64,000 nucleotides of DNA from Forficula auricularia (taxonomy: Eukaryota; Arthropoda; Insecta; Dermaptera; Forficulidae). The DNA lies in assembly GCA_024734495.1 (NCBI GenBank), contig JALMQS010000085.1:23069077-23133076 (forward strand), given 5' to 3'. Within the stretch, counting starts at the first letter, position 1, and each line of letters opens with the position of its first letter. This document shows, piece by piece, positions 45,310 to 55,940 of the stretch. Below the pieces are notes generated by a model. The model ran no database searches, was not told the DNA's origin, and saw only the letters and a list, made by a program, of their open reading frames with translations. A program made the translations under genes and the position numbers.

Positions 45310-45925
45310 ACAATTACCCCAGACACTTGATCGACAATATTCAGAAAAGGTAATTTATAAAATAACAGCCCCCCTTTTATATTCCATCATCCCAACAAAA
45401 GAAAAAAACTTTAAAAAACTTTATTTCCATTCTCCACTCAGCTACCCTATAGCTAATATGTTTCGCAAACTTAATATCACCCCCGCATTCTATAACAGGA
45501 ACAACCTTTCATCCATATTGGTTAACAATAAAATCGATATAATTAAACCAATAACAATGAGTGGTGTATATAAATTGCAATGTAATGACTGTCAATCGTT
45601 TTATATCGGGCAAACAGGTAGATCTTTCAATCAACGCCACGTTGAACATATGAGATCTCTTCGCAATCTACAGGTGAATAGTTTGAACCCAAATGCCCCC
45701 CCTCTTAGTTATACCTCGGCTTTTGCAGATCATTTGTTTGACCACAACCATTCACCTTCATCGACCAACCCCCTCCCTTTACATTTCATTCCAAAAAGTA
45801 GGAAATTGGATTTATTGGAGTCAGCTGAAATTAAAAAGGCCATACACCTTAATCAAAACATCTTGAACAATCAAACAGACATCAAAACTTCACCAATAAT
45901 TGACATCTTAATCAATGATATTTAA
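45310..45925 (+). pseudogene. PLE GIY-YIG endonuclease domain
   Basis: The frame 45458-45925 (155 codons) starts in the linker (MFRKLNITPAFYNRNNLSSI) and contains SGVYKLQCNDCQSFYIGQTG (GIY-YIG with the PLE-specific CxxC pattern), RSFNQRHVEHMRSL (Arg and His), SAFADHLFDHNHS (the A.H....H block) and LDLLESAEIKKAI (the catalytic Glu region). The stop is natural, so the endonuclease domain itself is intact. Upstream, other-frame coding (KKTLKNFISILHSATL) shows a frameshift near 45440 and then truncation. The RT is missing, so the copy cannot be autonomous. Confidence 0.85.
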
Positions 45926-46269
45926 TTTGAATTGGAGTGCGATGAGAGTGTATGGTGGGTTTATTTTTAATTTTTATTTATTTTTTTAAATAGAAAATGA
46001 GAGATTAAATTTTCGCTATGCACCCTCATTGCATTCCATAGTTTATTGCCCTCCTTTATAACACATACATAATTTTCGGCAACTTCCAAGTATAAATATC
46101 TTTTTCTTTATTCCAGCCCTTTGTCCCTCTACATCTGTTCTTTCGGCTTCTAAAGCCATCCCATCCTTCTGATAATTCTTTCATATTTACACTATGTCAT
46201 AAATAACTGTCCATCATATTAAAATTAAAATAAATTCTGTTCAAAATATCATGTTATCTTTAGTCAATG

Positions 46270-46312
46270 TTCTCCTGACGATGAGTTAAGAGCTCGAAAT
46301 ATATAGAGTAAA
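46270..46312 (+). ncRNA. Hammerhead-like motif H11, 3' of a PLE endonuclease frame
   Basis: Core CUGACGA, stem II GAG/CUC with a seven-base loop, GAAA, UAUAUA, predicted cleavage after AUA, stem I CUC/GAG. The segment after the cut recurs alone at 11624. Confidence 0.75.
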
Positions 46313-46488
46313 CTAAAAAAATCTTTGTATTTTAATTTTTCTCCTTGTGAAACACCACCAACTCCAACCTAATTTAATTTTAACAATGTTTCACTATAAA
46401 CCAACACCGCGTTCCCTAAATTTTATGTTTAAAATCTTTTCACGGTAGATGGTAACACTTGGAACGCCGACCCCTGTAAATCTCCCTA

Positions 46489-47150
46489 ATAATCGTTTAG
46501 ATGTTTAGATTGATAGATCAATTTGTATATAGATAAATATAGATAAATCTCCTCGATTTTTACAGGTTCTTATATAATTTTAATCAAAATTCATGTTTAT
46601 GTTAAAAATACGTAGTAAAAGGTAAGAGCGCAGGGCGTCATCTTAGAAGAAGAAGAGAGGGGTAGGTAGCAAAGTCCCTGTGGGTGTCCCATATTATTTT
46701 ATTGCTTGAGAAGTTATGACCGTCGACGGGGTTTATAGCCCAGCGAGAGGGTAGTTTAGGGAAAGCCAAGGGGCAGGCGGGGGGGGGGTCGCCTCCAAAG
46801 GGTTCAACACCTTCTTAAGCTTCATCGATCCGAGAGAGAGAGAGGCTAGTTCTAGTTCAAGCCCGAATTCATTCTTGATTACCTATTAAATCTAAATTAT
46901 ATCTGATATTAACTAAAATTTTAATATAAAATATTATTATATATTAATAAATCTCAAGACGGCCAGGCCGGTCTCTGATTTGAAAACGACATTCCAACTT
47001 TGGAAATTTATAATTTATTAGTTGGAAATAGGTAGTAGTAATAACAATAATACTCTTAATAATATAAAATCAAAATCAAATTATTCGAGTTATTATACAA
47101 GAAATTGCAAATAAAAGTAAAACGTTTTTTGGTATACAGACCCGGATTAT
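46489..47150. other. Unassigned stretch with GC-rich island
   Basis: 46620-46870 is GC-richer and single-copy within the window. No frame of note. Confidence 0.4.
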
Positions 47151-47556
47151 AAGAGAAATCGATGAGGTTGTCCTCTACTTGATAAAAATAAACATATATG
47201 GTATATCTACTCTTATTAAAAGAGCAAAAATTGTTTGTTTATATAGGTATATATATTTGTATCTTAGTTCTATTTTGAAAACGGCTCTACCGATTTTGAT
47301 GAAACAAAATCTATTAACAAGTTTTGAGGATGAGATAGCGATCTGGCTAGGTCTGGACCTCGACAAATTTAATCTTAATTGATCTTTTCTCAATTAAAGT
47401 AATTATTGATAGATGAAAATGTCAATAATATAGTTTGTTTACATTTTTTTTCAATTAACTTTTACTTTTAATTGGTTTTTTTATTTTAAAACCCACTAAT
47501 AGGTTATAACACATATTATTATATTATATTTAAATTAGGAATTTTTTGATTGGATG

Positions 47557-47762
47557 GATTTATCGGTTGGACGAATTAATGGAATTGAAATAATTATCGG
47601 AAAAGAGGTTTTTTTTATTTAATTAGTTTTTTCCTCTTATTAAAAACAAGAACTAAAAAGATGATCAAGGACAGTCGATGGTGGAGAAGTAATCTCCGGA
47701 GTCAGAAGCTCAAAAACAATGTATGCATAAATTCATGTAAAATAATTGGTTTAATAATTTTT
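47557..47762 (+). repeat. Family F copy F6 with target duplication
   Basis: Flanked by ATTTTTTGATTG on the left and the same string on the right. J1 shows the empty site. A duplication of about 12 bp and an A-rich end argue for target-primed insertion. Confidence 0.75.
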
Positions 47763-48128
47763 TGATTGTTTTTAATTAACAGGTGTCTAAATCATAACAA
47801 AACAAGTGTGTTTACAAATAAAGTGATTGAAGTGGCTTTTTTTAATATAACTTGGAAACAAATCTTATTTCAATTTTATGTTTTTATTTCAGATCCTATA
47901 AGATTATTTTTTTTATTATTATTTTCTCTATTTATTTTTTATAATGTTTATCAATATGAACGAAAGTGGGCAAATTGGTGTACGAGTAAACAAATATACA
48001 CATAATATGAAGACCATTAGAAAACTAGAAATGCAAAAACTGGGTGCGTGGTCGGGTGGAAGTGGGGATGTAGGGTGAAGTTGTGGGGGATCCGGGGGTG
48101 GGGTGGAGCGGAGTGGGGGTGCACTGGT

Positions 48129-48406
48129 CAGAGGCGGATCCAGTAATTTTTATGGGGGGGGTGAATGTATATAAGGTGCCCGATGTAAGATCTACTTTTT
48201 ATCTCGGAAGTGTGTCGCGATCGAATTGTCCAAGCGGGGGGGGGGTCAGAGACGCCCCCCCCCCACACACACACATAGAACTTTATTTCAATTTTAAAAT
48301 TTTTTGAAAAAATAAATGTTTTTTTTTTTACAAATTTTTTTGCCAGGCACGGGCCTCTATGGGGGGAGGGCGATCGCCCCCTCCGCCCCCCCTGGATCCG
48401 CCCTTG
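48129..48406. mobile_element. hAT-type MITE with 8-bp target duplication
   Basis: Ends CAGAGGCGGATCCAG and CTGGATCCGCCCTTG. Exact duplication GCACTGGT at 48121-48128 and 48407-48414. 278 bp. Confidence 0.95.
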
Positions 48407-48629
48407 GCACTGGTGGGGGCGAGGTGTGTGGTTTCGGGAAGGGGGGTCAGGGGTTACCGTGCATCGCTCGGTGACTCCAGGTACTAGTATATTAAGTACC
48501 TATACCAAATATCTACCTATACGTTTGAAGTTTTTCCTTCGGTAGATTTATTCTTGAGGATTGAATGAAAGACAAGAGTCCAGGAATAAATAAAAATAAT
48601 TCTAATAAAAGAATCCTTCATTGACCCTT

Positions 48630-48673
48630 ATGATTTCTGAAGAAGAAGTGAAGATCATCCGAAACGTCGGTTT
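48630..48673 (+). ncRNA. Decayed hammerhead-like motif H14
   Basis: Core CUGAAGA, GAAACGUC and the H1-type flank CATTGACCC are present. Stem II is reduced to GUGA/UCAU and stem I no longer pairs. Confidence 0.45.
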
Positions 48674-48904
48674 CACAAAAACTGTAAAAAAATACCTTCC
48701 ATTTTTTTTTATATATATATAATCCTTTTTATTTCATCCTGACTGCTTTCCATTCAATTTTCAGCAATAAATATGTATATATCATATATATAATTGAGTG
48801 TCTATACATGTGGCTTGCTTGGTTTAACAACAAAACGAATTTTTCTTTAATTCTATATTCTATAATTGAACCCATGAGGAATAACCGATATAATATTTTT
48901 ATAT

Positions 48905-48950
48905 AAAAGACTGATGATTAAGGCCAAGACTTCGAAACTATAGTTTCTAT
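48905..48950 (+). ncRNA. Hammerhead-like motif H6
   Basis: CUGAUGA, stem II AAG/CUU, GAAA, CUAUAGUU, stem I AGA/UCU. Confidence 0.5.
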
Positions 48951-49179
48951 CAAATAAATGAACATTACAACATTACGATCTTTACTTCTACTGTCTCATA
49001 CAATTCAATAACCCAAGTGTGAAAACTAAATCAAAAAATCAACGAAAATCATTGTGGGAAATCGAATCTAATGTAATTTCTAAATTTAAGAAATAAATAA
49101 ATCAAACTTAAACTACATATAATTATTAATAGTAGAGATGGTATTCTTGTTAGAGGTGTTGCGGAAAATGATTAATTAA

Positions 49180-50418
49180 TACGGAAACACTGGCAACGGA
49201 GCACGAAGGCTATTACCCTTGATATCTCCAAAGCTTTTGACCAGGTTTGGCACAAAAATCTTCTTGCCAAACTACCAGCCTTTGGATTCACACCAACACT
49301 TCGCAAATGGATAGAAAGCTTTCTGACAAACCGAAGTATAAAAGTTGTGGTGGATGGAACATCATCTGAATCGTTCTCCACAAACTCTGGTGTTCCCCAA
49401 GGCTCTGTAATCTCCTCCACACTCTTCCTTATTTATATAAACGACCTTATTGATCAAACGGCAAACCCCACTCATTGTTACGCCGACGATAGCACTCTAC
49501 ACGGCAAACCCTCTCTCCCAAATAATCGAATCAATATTGCCTCCTCAATTACTCTCGACTTAGACAAACTGAATAAATGGGGCTCTCAAAATTTAGTTAA
49601 CTTTAATTCAAATAAGACTCAATGTTGTCTAATTTCTAGGCGCGAAAATAGAGATTTCCTGATATTCACTTCGATTCGAATACCCTGAAAATGTGTGACA
49701 GCCTATCCATGTTGGGCGTCTCTGTCGCATCTGACCTGTCTTGGAATGAACACATCTCCTCTGTGGCGAAATCTGCAGCAAGGAAGATTGGCTTCTTATT
49801 CAGGTCCAAGCGATTTTACAAACCCCCACAACTTCTCACCATCTACAAGGCCCAAATCCGCCCCTGTCTCGAATACGGCTCTCATCTATGGAGAGGAGCC
49901 TCAAAATATTCTCTTGCTACCCTTGATGCAATTCAGAAACGAGCCGTCAGGCTAATTGACGATTCTACCCTCACCGACTCCCTCGACTCGCTAGCTCATC
50001 GAAGAGATGTCTCTGCCCTTTCCCTTTTCTATAGATACTATCACGGCAGGTGCTCTGACGAGATAAAATCAATAATTCCCCCAAAGCATGCTTTGCACGC
50101 AGCACACGTTTTGCCGACTCCCAACACTCTTTCGCTGTCAAATTGGAAAAGTGCCGGACCACTTCATTCGCGAATACATATATCCCCATGACTTCAAGGA
50201 ACTGGAACTCTCTCCCAGCCTCTATCTTTCCCAGCACCTATGATCTTCAAACCTTCAAAACCAGGGTGCATAGACACCTGCGTCTACATCCTCTCTCTTA
50301 ATCAACTTTCCCTTCTCTTCGGTAATGCAAGGGTCTTTCGAGATCCATAGGGGCTACATCTTTACTGGTGCACCCCTTCTTGCATTCGATTGCATTAAAA
50401 AAAAAAAAAAAAAAAAAA
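49180..50418 (+). pseudogene. Jockey/CR1-like LINE, 5'-truncated, poly(A) tail
   Basis: Coding starts at about 49210 with ITLDISKAFDQVWHKNLLAK (catalytic Asp of RT motif A). It continues through NSGVPQGSVISSTLFLIYIN, HCYADDSTLHGKP (YADD box) and the thumb block LGVSVASDLSWNEHISSVAK, to LEYGSHLWRGASKYSLATLD and DSLDSLAHRRDVSALSLFYR. A one-base deletion near 49662 (TTTCCTGAT; TTTCCCTGAT in the 24-kb copy) splits the frame at 49688. A later frameshift precedes the C-terminal RNWNSLPASIFPS-like block. The 3' UTR ends in poly(A) at 50398-50419. The endonuclease and first RT blocks are missing, so it is a dead-on-arrival copy, but recent. Confidence 0.9.
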
Positions 50419-50419
50419 G

Positions 50420-51467
50420 ATGTAAATATGAAATTTCATAATAATCCCTTCAGTCGTTTTTTTACGTGAATAGTGGAGCAACTTTTCGCGGAACCCACAG
50501 GAACATACAAACATACATACAGACAGACAGATATGAATTTTGTTGAGGGTGTTTTCGTTCATAACTTTGCTTGAAACGTGTGCAATCAAAATTTGGCAGT
50601 GATTTGGACCAATGTACAGACAAAACCTTAATTATATACTATAGATTCTGTAAATTACCATCTTTGCCAATTTTACTATGCGTTTATTTTATTTCGATGG
50701 CATTATCAGGGGCCCTCTAGACGAGGCCGGGGTCTGTGCGGGTGCACCCATTGCACCTGTCAAGTTACGGCACTGATATTAAATATCTAGTTAAAGAAAA
50801 AAGAGTAAATTTTTATTTAATTGGCAATTTTTACTATCACAATTATATATTCTGATGATAATCTTATATTAATTAAATAATTTCAAAATTTAGAAAATAA
50901 ATAAATCAAACTTAAGCTATAAATAAATATTAAGTTTGATTTGCCAAAAATACATACAGTTTTATTTATTTTTTATTCGTGATAAGTGTTTAATGATCTT
51001 TGAAAATGTTGATAATTTTATATTAATTAAATTATTATCTTTTAATAGTGAGAATTATTTAATATAGTTTTTCTAATTGGAAATTAATTACTTTTATATG
51101 TTAGTATATGAAGCTGTTGAAGATTTTATTTTTGCAATTAATTTGATTAAAATTTGAATTTTTACTTTTATATGATTAATAGATTTTAATTATTAAAAAT
51201 TTCATAAGATCAGGTGACATTATTACTAAAATAGTGGAAAGTAAGTATTATTATTTGTCTATTATTCATAAATACATACTGTATTATTGCACACTAATGG
51301 GTAACTACATAGTTAAGCCCCAAGAAAATGTTTAACTGAGCCATATCTAGCCTAAGAAGGGCCCTTTTTGAAATTAAATATGGACCCCCCTATTGTTTAA
51401 AATAAATAATTTAATAAATGATTTAAAATAATGAATAATTTCGTAAGAACTTAATTTCATTATTAGT
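50420..51467. other. Unassigned AT-rich stretch
   Basis: CAAGTTACGGCACTG at 50760 resembles one hAT end without a partner. 50780-51460 is above 75% AT with no recognised feature. Confidence 0.4.
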
Positions 51468-51531
51468 ATTAATTAAAACAGGAATAATAGGGAATTGGAC
51501 AATAAATAAAAAACAGAGTTTTTATTAAATG

Positions 51532-51576
51532 AGCCAGACGTTTCGTCGATTTATTTCGACTTCCTCAGTAGCTAGA
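51532..51576 (-). ncRNA. Hammerhead-like motif H13
   Basis: CUGAGGA, stem II GUCGA/UCGAC, GAAA, CGUC, stem I AGCUA/UGGCU with one G-U pair. Confidence 0.7.
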
Positions 51577-51783
51577 ATGATAAAATAGGAAATCAGAAAA
51601 ATTTATAAATACATTGATTACAAATAAATTTAAAATAGAAAGTTTTAAATACCCCATTTTATCACTTTTTGTCAAAAGACAATTCCAAACATCCTTAATC
51701 TTTTTTTATTATAAATTTCTTTTTAAAATTTATTTGTAATCAATGTATTTATAAATTTTTTCTGATTTCCTATTTTATCATTC

Positions 51784-51826
51784 TAGCCACTGAGGAAGTC
51801 GAAATGAATCGACGAAACGTCTGGCC
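51784..51826 (+). ncRNA. Hammerhead-like motif H12
   Basis: CUGAGGA, stem II GUCGA/UCGAC, GAAA, CGUC, stem I GCCA/UGGC. Complete core. Confidence 0.7.
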
Positions 51827-52199
51827 CATTTAATAAAAACTCTGTTTTCTACTTATTGTCCAATACCCTGCTATTCCTGTTTTAATTAATACTTATTATG
51901 AATGCGAGTGATATACCATTATTAGTAATATCTAGTATTCTGCAAATTATCATTTTTACTATTTTTTACTTTTTACAAAAAAATGAACCCGTAACAATAT
52001 ACCAAAAAAAAAAGTAAATGGCCATTTTTTCGACTTCATTCGAATTTAGGTTCTATAGGGCACGGCCTAAATCGCGAAAACAAAATTTTCTTATCAATTC
52101 GTCATTTTTTAACGATCTAGTGCTGCAAAAAAATTTAAATTTTTAACGGACACCCTAATATAATATATATATACACTAAATAATTTTTATTTTAATCAT

Positions 52200-53210
52200 A
52201 AATAAGCTGACGTGTTTTGGTGTGGCCATCCACTTGACTTTACCATACAACCTGGCCCCTCACTTATATTTAATATTTAATAAAATTATTTATAATCATG
52301 TAGGGGAGGGGGTTAGTTTTTGCATTTTTATACTTCTGGGGTCCCACTGATTATGTATACAAAATTTGGTTGAGTTTGCTCAAACGGCCTAGATTTGTAA
52401 TTTTTAACCCACCCTCTACCCCCCTTTAATTTTGGGTCGATATGCACCAAAATATAATCACCTCTTAATCAATTATCATAAGGGCAACTCCAGACTGGTG
52501 AGCAACATTGCAGCAAGAGTTTGGGGTGGGCTCGGGTTCTGTGAGAGTTGAAGCCATCACACTCTCGTGGAAGGGAGTGTGGTGGCATAAAGCGGTGCCT
52601 CCCCTTGTCGCCCTGGGAATTTCCCAGAGAACTTTATGCGATATGACCTTCAGGGCGATGAGGGGTTCTTTGATGAATTTTTATAGCTTCAACAGGAGAA
52701 CTTATAGGGAAATCGCCATGCGCTAGAAATTGTATAAAGAAAAAAAAATGTAAATATATTATGTAAATGTTCCTATAATTATGTAAATACTCCTATAATT
52801 AAATTCACCCGACTATGTAAATATTTCTTGTTAGTGGAGGACCCCACCTGCGTGGCCCAATAAACGAAAAATCAATGGACCAAAACTACGTGTGAAATTT
52901 GGTTTCGATATTCACACTAGTTTTTGAGCTAGCTCGTCCACAAAAATTTGGTAACGCACAGACTAACTAACAGACAAACAGACTAACTAATAGACATTTT
53001 GACAAAACAATTATTATCTCGAAAAATATAATTTTTTCGATGTTCACTTATAAGAGCTTTTTTGTAGAGCAAAATGTTATGGTTTCGCTCAATTTTTTCA
53101 ATCAAAATAGTTTCAGCCGTTTTTGAGATATTTCGAAAAAAAGAAGGAAAAACACACTTTTTTCATGCTACGATAACAATAATTGACCATACCCTGTATG
53201 GTAAAGTAAA
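52200..53210 (+). repeat. Repeat D, copy D8, interrupted
   Basis: Start block, about one tandem unit, a LINE scrap at 52474-52869, then the distal block to CCCTGTATGGTAAAGTAA. Confidence 0.85.
52474..52869 (+). pseudogene. Retrotransposon 3' end with target duplication
   Basis: Inserted in D8 with AATCAAT on both sides (52467-52473, 52870-52876). Encodes GVGSGSVRVEAITLSWKGVW then RTLCDMTFRAMRGSLMNFYS, the same C-terminal sequence as the copy at 61822-62325, after a frameshift near 52525. It ends GTGGCCCAATAAACGAAAA. No RT is left, so class (probably a LINE, by the A-rich end and flanking duplication) is inferred. Confidence 0.75.
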
Positions 53211-53690
53211 AAGGAGTTAAGATGTTTGTTTGTTTGTTTGTTTGTTTGTGGGATTATAGAAATGACTGGAGCGTGAGCAGGTGTGTTTTAGTTGGGCGCT
53301 GCGCTGGAGAGGCTGGAGTTTCCAGCAAAGGAGCGTGTTCGATCTCCGGTGCACAATAGGGGTTGGGTGATTTTTCACTCGCGATAGAGAACAAACAGGT
53401 GGAAATCGCTCCGGCTCACTTGACTCGTGTTCAATCGAATCGTTAACACCTGAATGGACCTGCAAACCAACAGCCACCTGCTTGCTTGCTAATCGAGAGG
53501 CTTTTCTTAGACATTGCGACATAATTAGAGACAGAGAGACACCCTCCTTTGCTTACAGAAAACACCAACGAGAATTAACAAAAAAGTTAGAAAAACAACA
53601 CGTACACCTTTGGAGAACTTTTTTTTTATATAGATATATTAAATTAGAAATTATTGAAGTATATCGATAGTCTCTAACAAATAAATTAAT
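53211..53690. other. Mixed single-copy stretch with (TTTG)n
   Basis: A (TTTG)n run at 53224-53249 followed by about 230 bp of balanced composition not found elsewhere in the window. No gene recognised. Confidence 0.35.
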
Positions 53691-54515
53691 TGTTAACATA
53701 CTATATATATGAGTCTAGATTAATTTGTAACAACGCGCAGAGAGAATGCGCCGACAGGGAGCGCTGATGCCGTCGGTATATTTGCGGCAAATTTGAAATA
53801 TAATTGTGATTGTAATTTGAAACGAAAGACTCCAATTGATTTTAAATTAAGAAACATTAAATATATTGATAATTATCCCCCCTCCTTACAACTCAAAAAT
53901 TAAAATATCAATTCAGCTTTTCTTTGTGCACGGAAGAAGAAATTAATCACATCTTATTTGATTTATATTTTATATATTGTTTGTTTATTTTTTAATAATT
54001 TGCCACTTTTTTATAATTTTTTAAAAATCTAAATTTTGTTATTCTTATTTTTTGATTTTTACAAAATTAAACGACTTAAGACACGAATGCCCATATGAGT
54101 TTCTCATGTCAATACTGGATGGAGCAGCCTGTCATACAAACAACACCTGATCTCTTTTAAATATTTGGAGCCTGTATATCGATTATCGATCCCAAATTAA
54201 AAAAAGATGATATAATATAATTCTCCTCCTCACACGATACCACTTATTTAAACAAATCTATTTCCACACAAAATATCATCAATGTCTGTAGATTATAGAA
54301 AAAAATACTTCCAGATTCATATCTAGAGCCTCATTTCTGTAGGTGTGTCAGGACGAAAATGAGGCGAAACTTTTAGGACGCTATGTATGTTCGGGGGTTT
54401 ACAGGTATACATTTGGAGTGTGGTGTTTTAAGAGGAATAAAACTTTTGGACCGAGACGCCGCCCGCCAGGGCACCAGCCCGGAGGGCGCACGAAAAGCCT
54501 CGTCTTAAATAAACG
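53690..54515 (+). repeat. Family K, copy K2, interrupted
   Basis: Left part 53690-53910 (AGTCTAGATTAATTTGTAAC, GCTGATGCCGTCGGTATATT, GAAAGACTCCAATTGATTTT). Right part 54335-54515 with the GC-rich end. About 420 bp between them is foreign to K. The GCTGATGCCGTCGG motif also occurs at 127-145. Confidence 0.65.
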
Positions 54516-54849
54516 GCCTTTGAGATTTTTGGAATTTAGAAATTTATTTTTAAATTTTAAAATGTTCTAGATGAATGATCTAATCACACGGAACAAATTG
54601 AGATCTTTAATTATTATATTTGAACTCTATTTATTTTGTATTTTTCCTTAATTATTATAACGAAAAATATTTCACTATCAACCAATAGTAAGTTTAATTT
54701 ATTTATTTATTTATTTATTATATTTCACCAACAAAATCATTCTCGATTGTTAAAATATTAATTAATCAAATCCTTATTCTTATAACAATCACTGTAACAT
54801 CACAAGTAAAAATTCAAACACACACACACATTGAACAATTTTTAATCTT

Positions 54850-54905
54850 TAACATATTTAATACATGTTTCGGGTCTGATTGTACCCATCCTCAGTTAAA
54901 ATAAA
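54850..54905 (-). ncRNA. Hammerhead-like motif H16
   Basis: Mirror of 55551-55604 in the left arm. Confidence 0.65.
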
Positions 54906-55004
54906 ATTGAGTTTACACATATATCTCTCAACTCTGATGAAACAAAGAGAAGTAATTAAACCTTAAAAAACCAAACAAAATTAAAACTCAGAAAAATTTA
55001 ATCC

Positions 55005-55360
55005 CTAGATATAATCTTTATACTGGCCGCTAAGTTTAAAATCAAATTGGGTGTTTAGTTTGGAGTCATATTTATTTATGTATAGACTCTCTAATATAAA
55101 ACGTTTATAGGTGTTACTCTCCCGTTGAATGATTTTGAAGTTTTCTTCCCTGATATCATGTCCAAATTCAATAGCATGTTTTGTCATGCCAGAGTGAAAT
55201 ATGTTGTTATTTTTCTTAGCGTATTTATGTTGATATATTCTGTTTTTTAATAATTGTTTTGTATTACCAACATATAGTTCATCACATTCACATTTATACA
55301 AGTATGCACAAATCCGTTGGAATCCACTGTTTGGAGAGTAACACCTATAAACGTTTTATA
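55005..55360 (-). pseudogene. PLE GIY-YIG endonuclease fragment
   Basis: The minus strand reads ICAYLYKCECDELYVGNTKQ (GIY-YIG with the Cys pair), LLKNRIYQHKYAKKNN (Arg and His), SGMTKHAIEFGHDI, then QRESNTYKRFILESLYINKY (catalytic Glu) and a stop at 55005. The frame is intact from 55301 down. Upstream it is cut by the fold-back junction near 55334. It is a different PLE family from those at 25 and 45 kb. The right arm repeats the C-terminal 40 codons in opposite orientation. Confidence 0.8.
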
Positions 55361-55550
55361 TTAGAGAGTCTATACATAAATAAATATGACTCCAAACTAA
55401 ACACCCAATTTGATTTTAAACTTAGCGGCCAGTATAAAGATTATATCTAGGGATTAAATTTTTCTGAGTTTTAATTTTGTTTGGTTTTTTAAGGTTTAAT
55501 TACTTCTCTTTGTTTCATCAGAGTTGAGAGATATATGTGTAAACTCAATT

Positions 55551-55604
55551 TTATATTAACTGAGGATGGGTACAATCAGACCCGAAACATGTATTAAATA
55601 TATT
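55551..55604 (+). ncRNA. Hammerhead-like motif H15
   Basis: Stem I UUAA/UUAA extended by further A-U pairs, core CUGAGGA, stem II GGGU/ACCC, GAAA, CAUGUA with cleavage predicted after GUA. Confidence 0.65.
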
Positions 55605-55875
55605 AAAAATTAAAAATTGTTCAATGTGTGTGTGTGTTTGAATTTTTACTTGTGATGTTACAGTGATTGTTATAAGAATAAGGGATTTGATTATTTATTA
55701 TATATTCATATCATAATTAGTAGAGATTGTGGTGTTGGTGCAAGGTGAAACATCTTTAATAAAGATAAGAGTAAATAAATATTATATTTAATATTGATTT
55801 ACTATGAGTTAAGGATACTAGGTCACTTATTTCACATTAAAATTAAAAAATTAAAAGAAATAAATTTTTTTCTTT

Positions 55876-55920
55876 TTCAATATATATATTTCAGGCTATC
55901 TACCCATCTTCAGGAAGTAC
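55876..55920 (-). ncRNA. Hammerhead-like motif H10
   Basis: CUGAAGA present, stem II GGG/CCU with one mismatch, then GAAA. Stem I partly lost (ACUUC against AUUGA). Probably decayed. Confidence 0.5.
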
Positions 55921-55940
55921 AAAAAGTAACATACTTTCTG

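Larger units (their letters stand above)
45274..46437 (+). mobile_element. Penelope-like element with GIY-YIG frame, hammerhead motif and target duplication
   Basis: Flanked by the 11-bp duplication TTTAAAATCTT (45263-45273 and 46438-46448). The 5' end is truncated within the RT-endonuclease linker. Order: linker, GIY-YIG frame (to 45925), 3' UTR, hammerhead-like motif (46270-46312), terminal segment to 46437. This links the ribozyme directly to a PLE body. Confidence 0.9.
44000..46486 (-). mobile_element. Tc1/mariner-superfamily element with TA duplication, multiply nested
   Basis: Inverted ends CAGGGGTCGGCG (44000) and CGCCGACCCCTG (to 46486) are both flanked by TA (43998-43999 and 46487-46488). 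It carries three minus-strand transposase pieces separated by repeat D7 (about 44466-45157), a hairpin MITE (about 44250-44365) and a PLE (45274-46437). Without the insertions it would be about 0.5 kb, so it has also lost coding sequence. Confidence 0.85.
47206..48487 (+). mobile_element. Helitron-like repeat J, complete copy J3
   Basis: Begins TCTACTCTTATTAAAAGA after an A and ends CTAG before a T, with hairpin ACCG...CGGT about 15 bases upstream. It contains an F insertion (47557-47762) and a hAT MITE (48129-48406). No Rep/helicase coding. Confidence 0.7.
51468..51893. repeat. Fold-back P7 with two hammerhead-like motifs
   Basis: Arms 51468-51622 and 51726-51893 are inverted copies of about 155 bp, loop about 100 bp. 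Same family as the split fold-back P4. Confidence 0.85.
54764..55692. repeat. Fold-back P8: inverted PLE 3' ends
   Basis: Arms 54764-55127 and 55335-55692, about 360 bp each, near-identical. Each carries the last 40 codons of a GIY-YIG frame, the stop, the 3' UTR, and a hammerhead-like motif. The left copy extends further into the endonuclease frame (the loop, 55128-55334). Confidence 0.9.
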
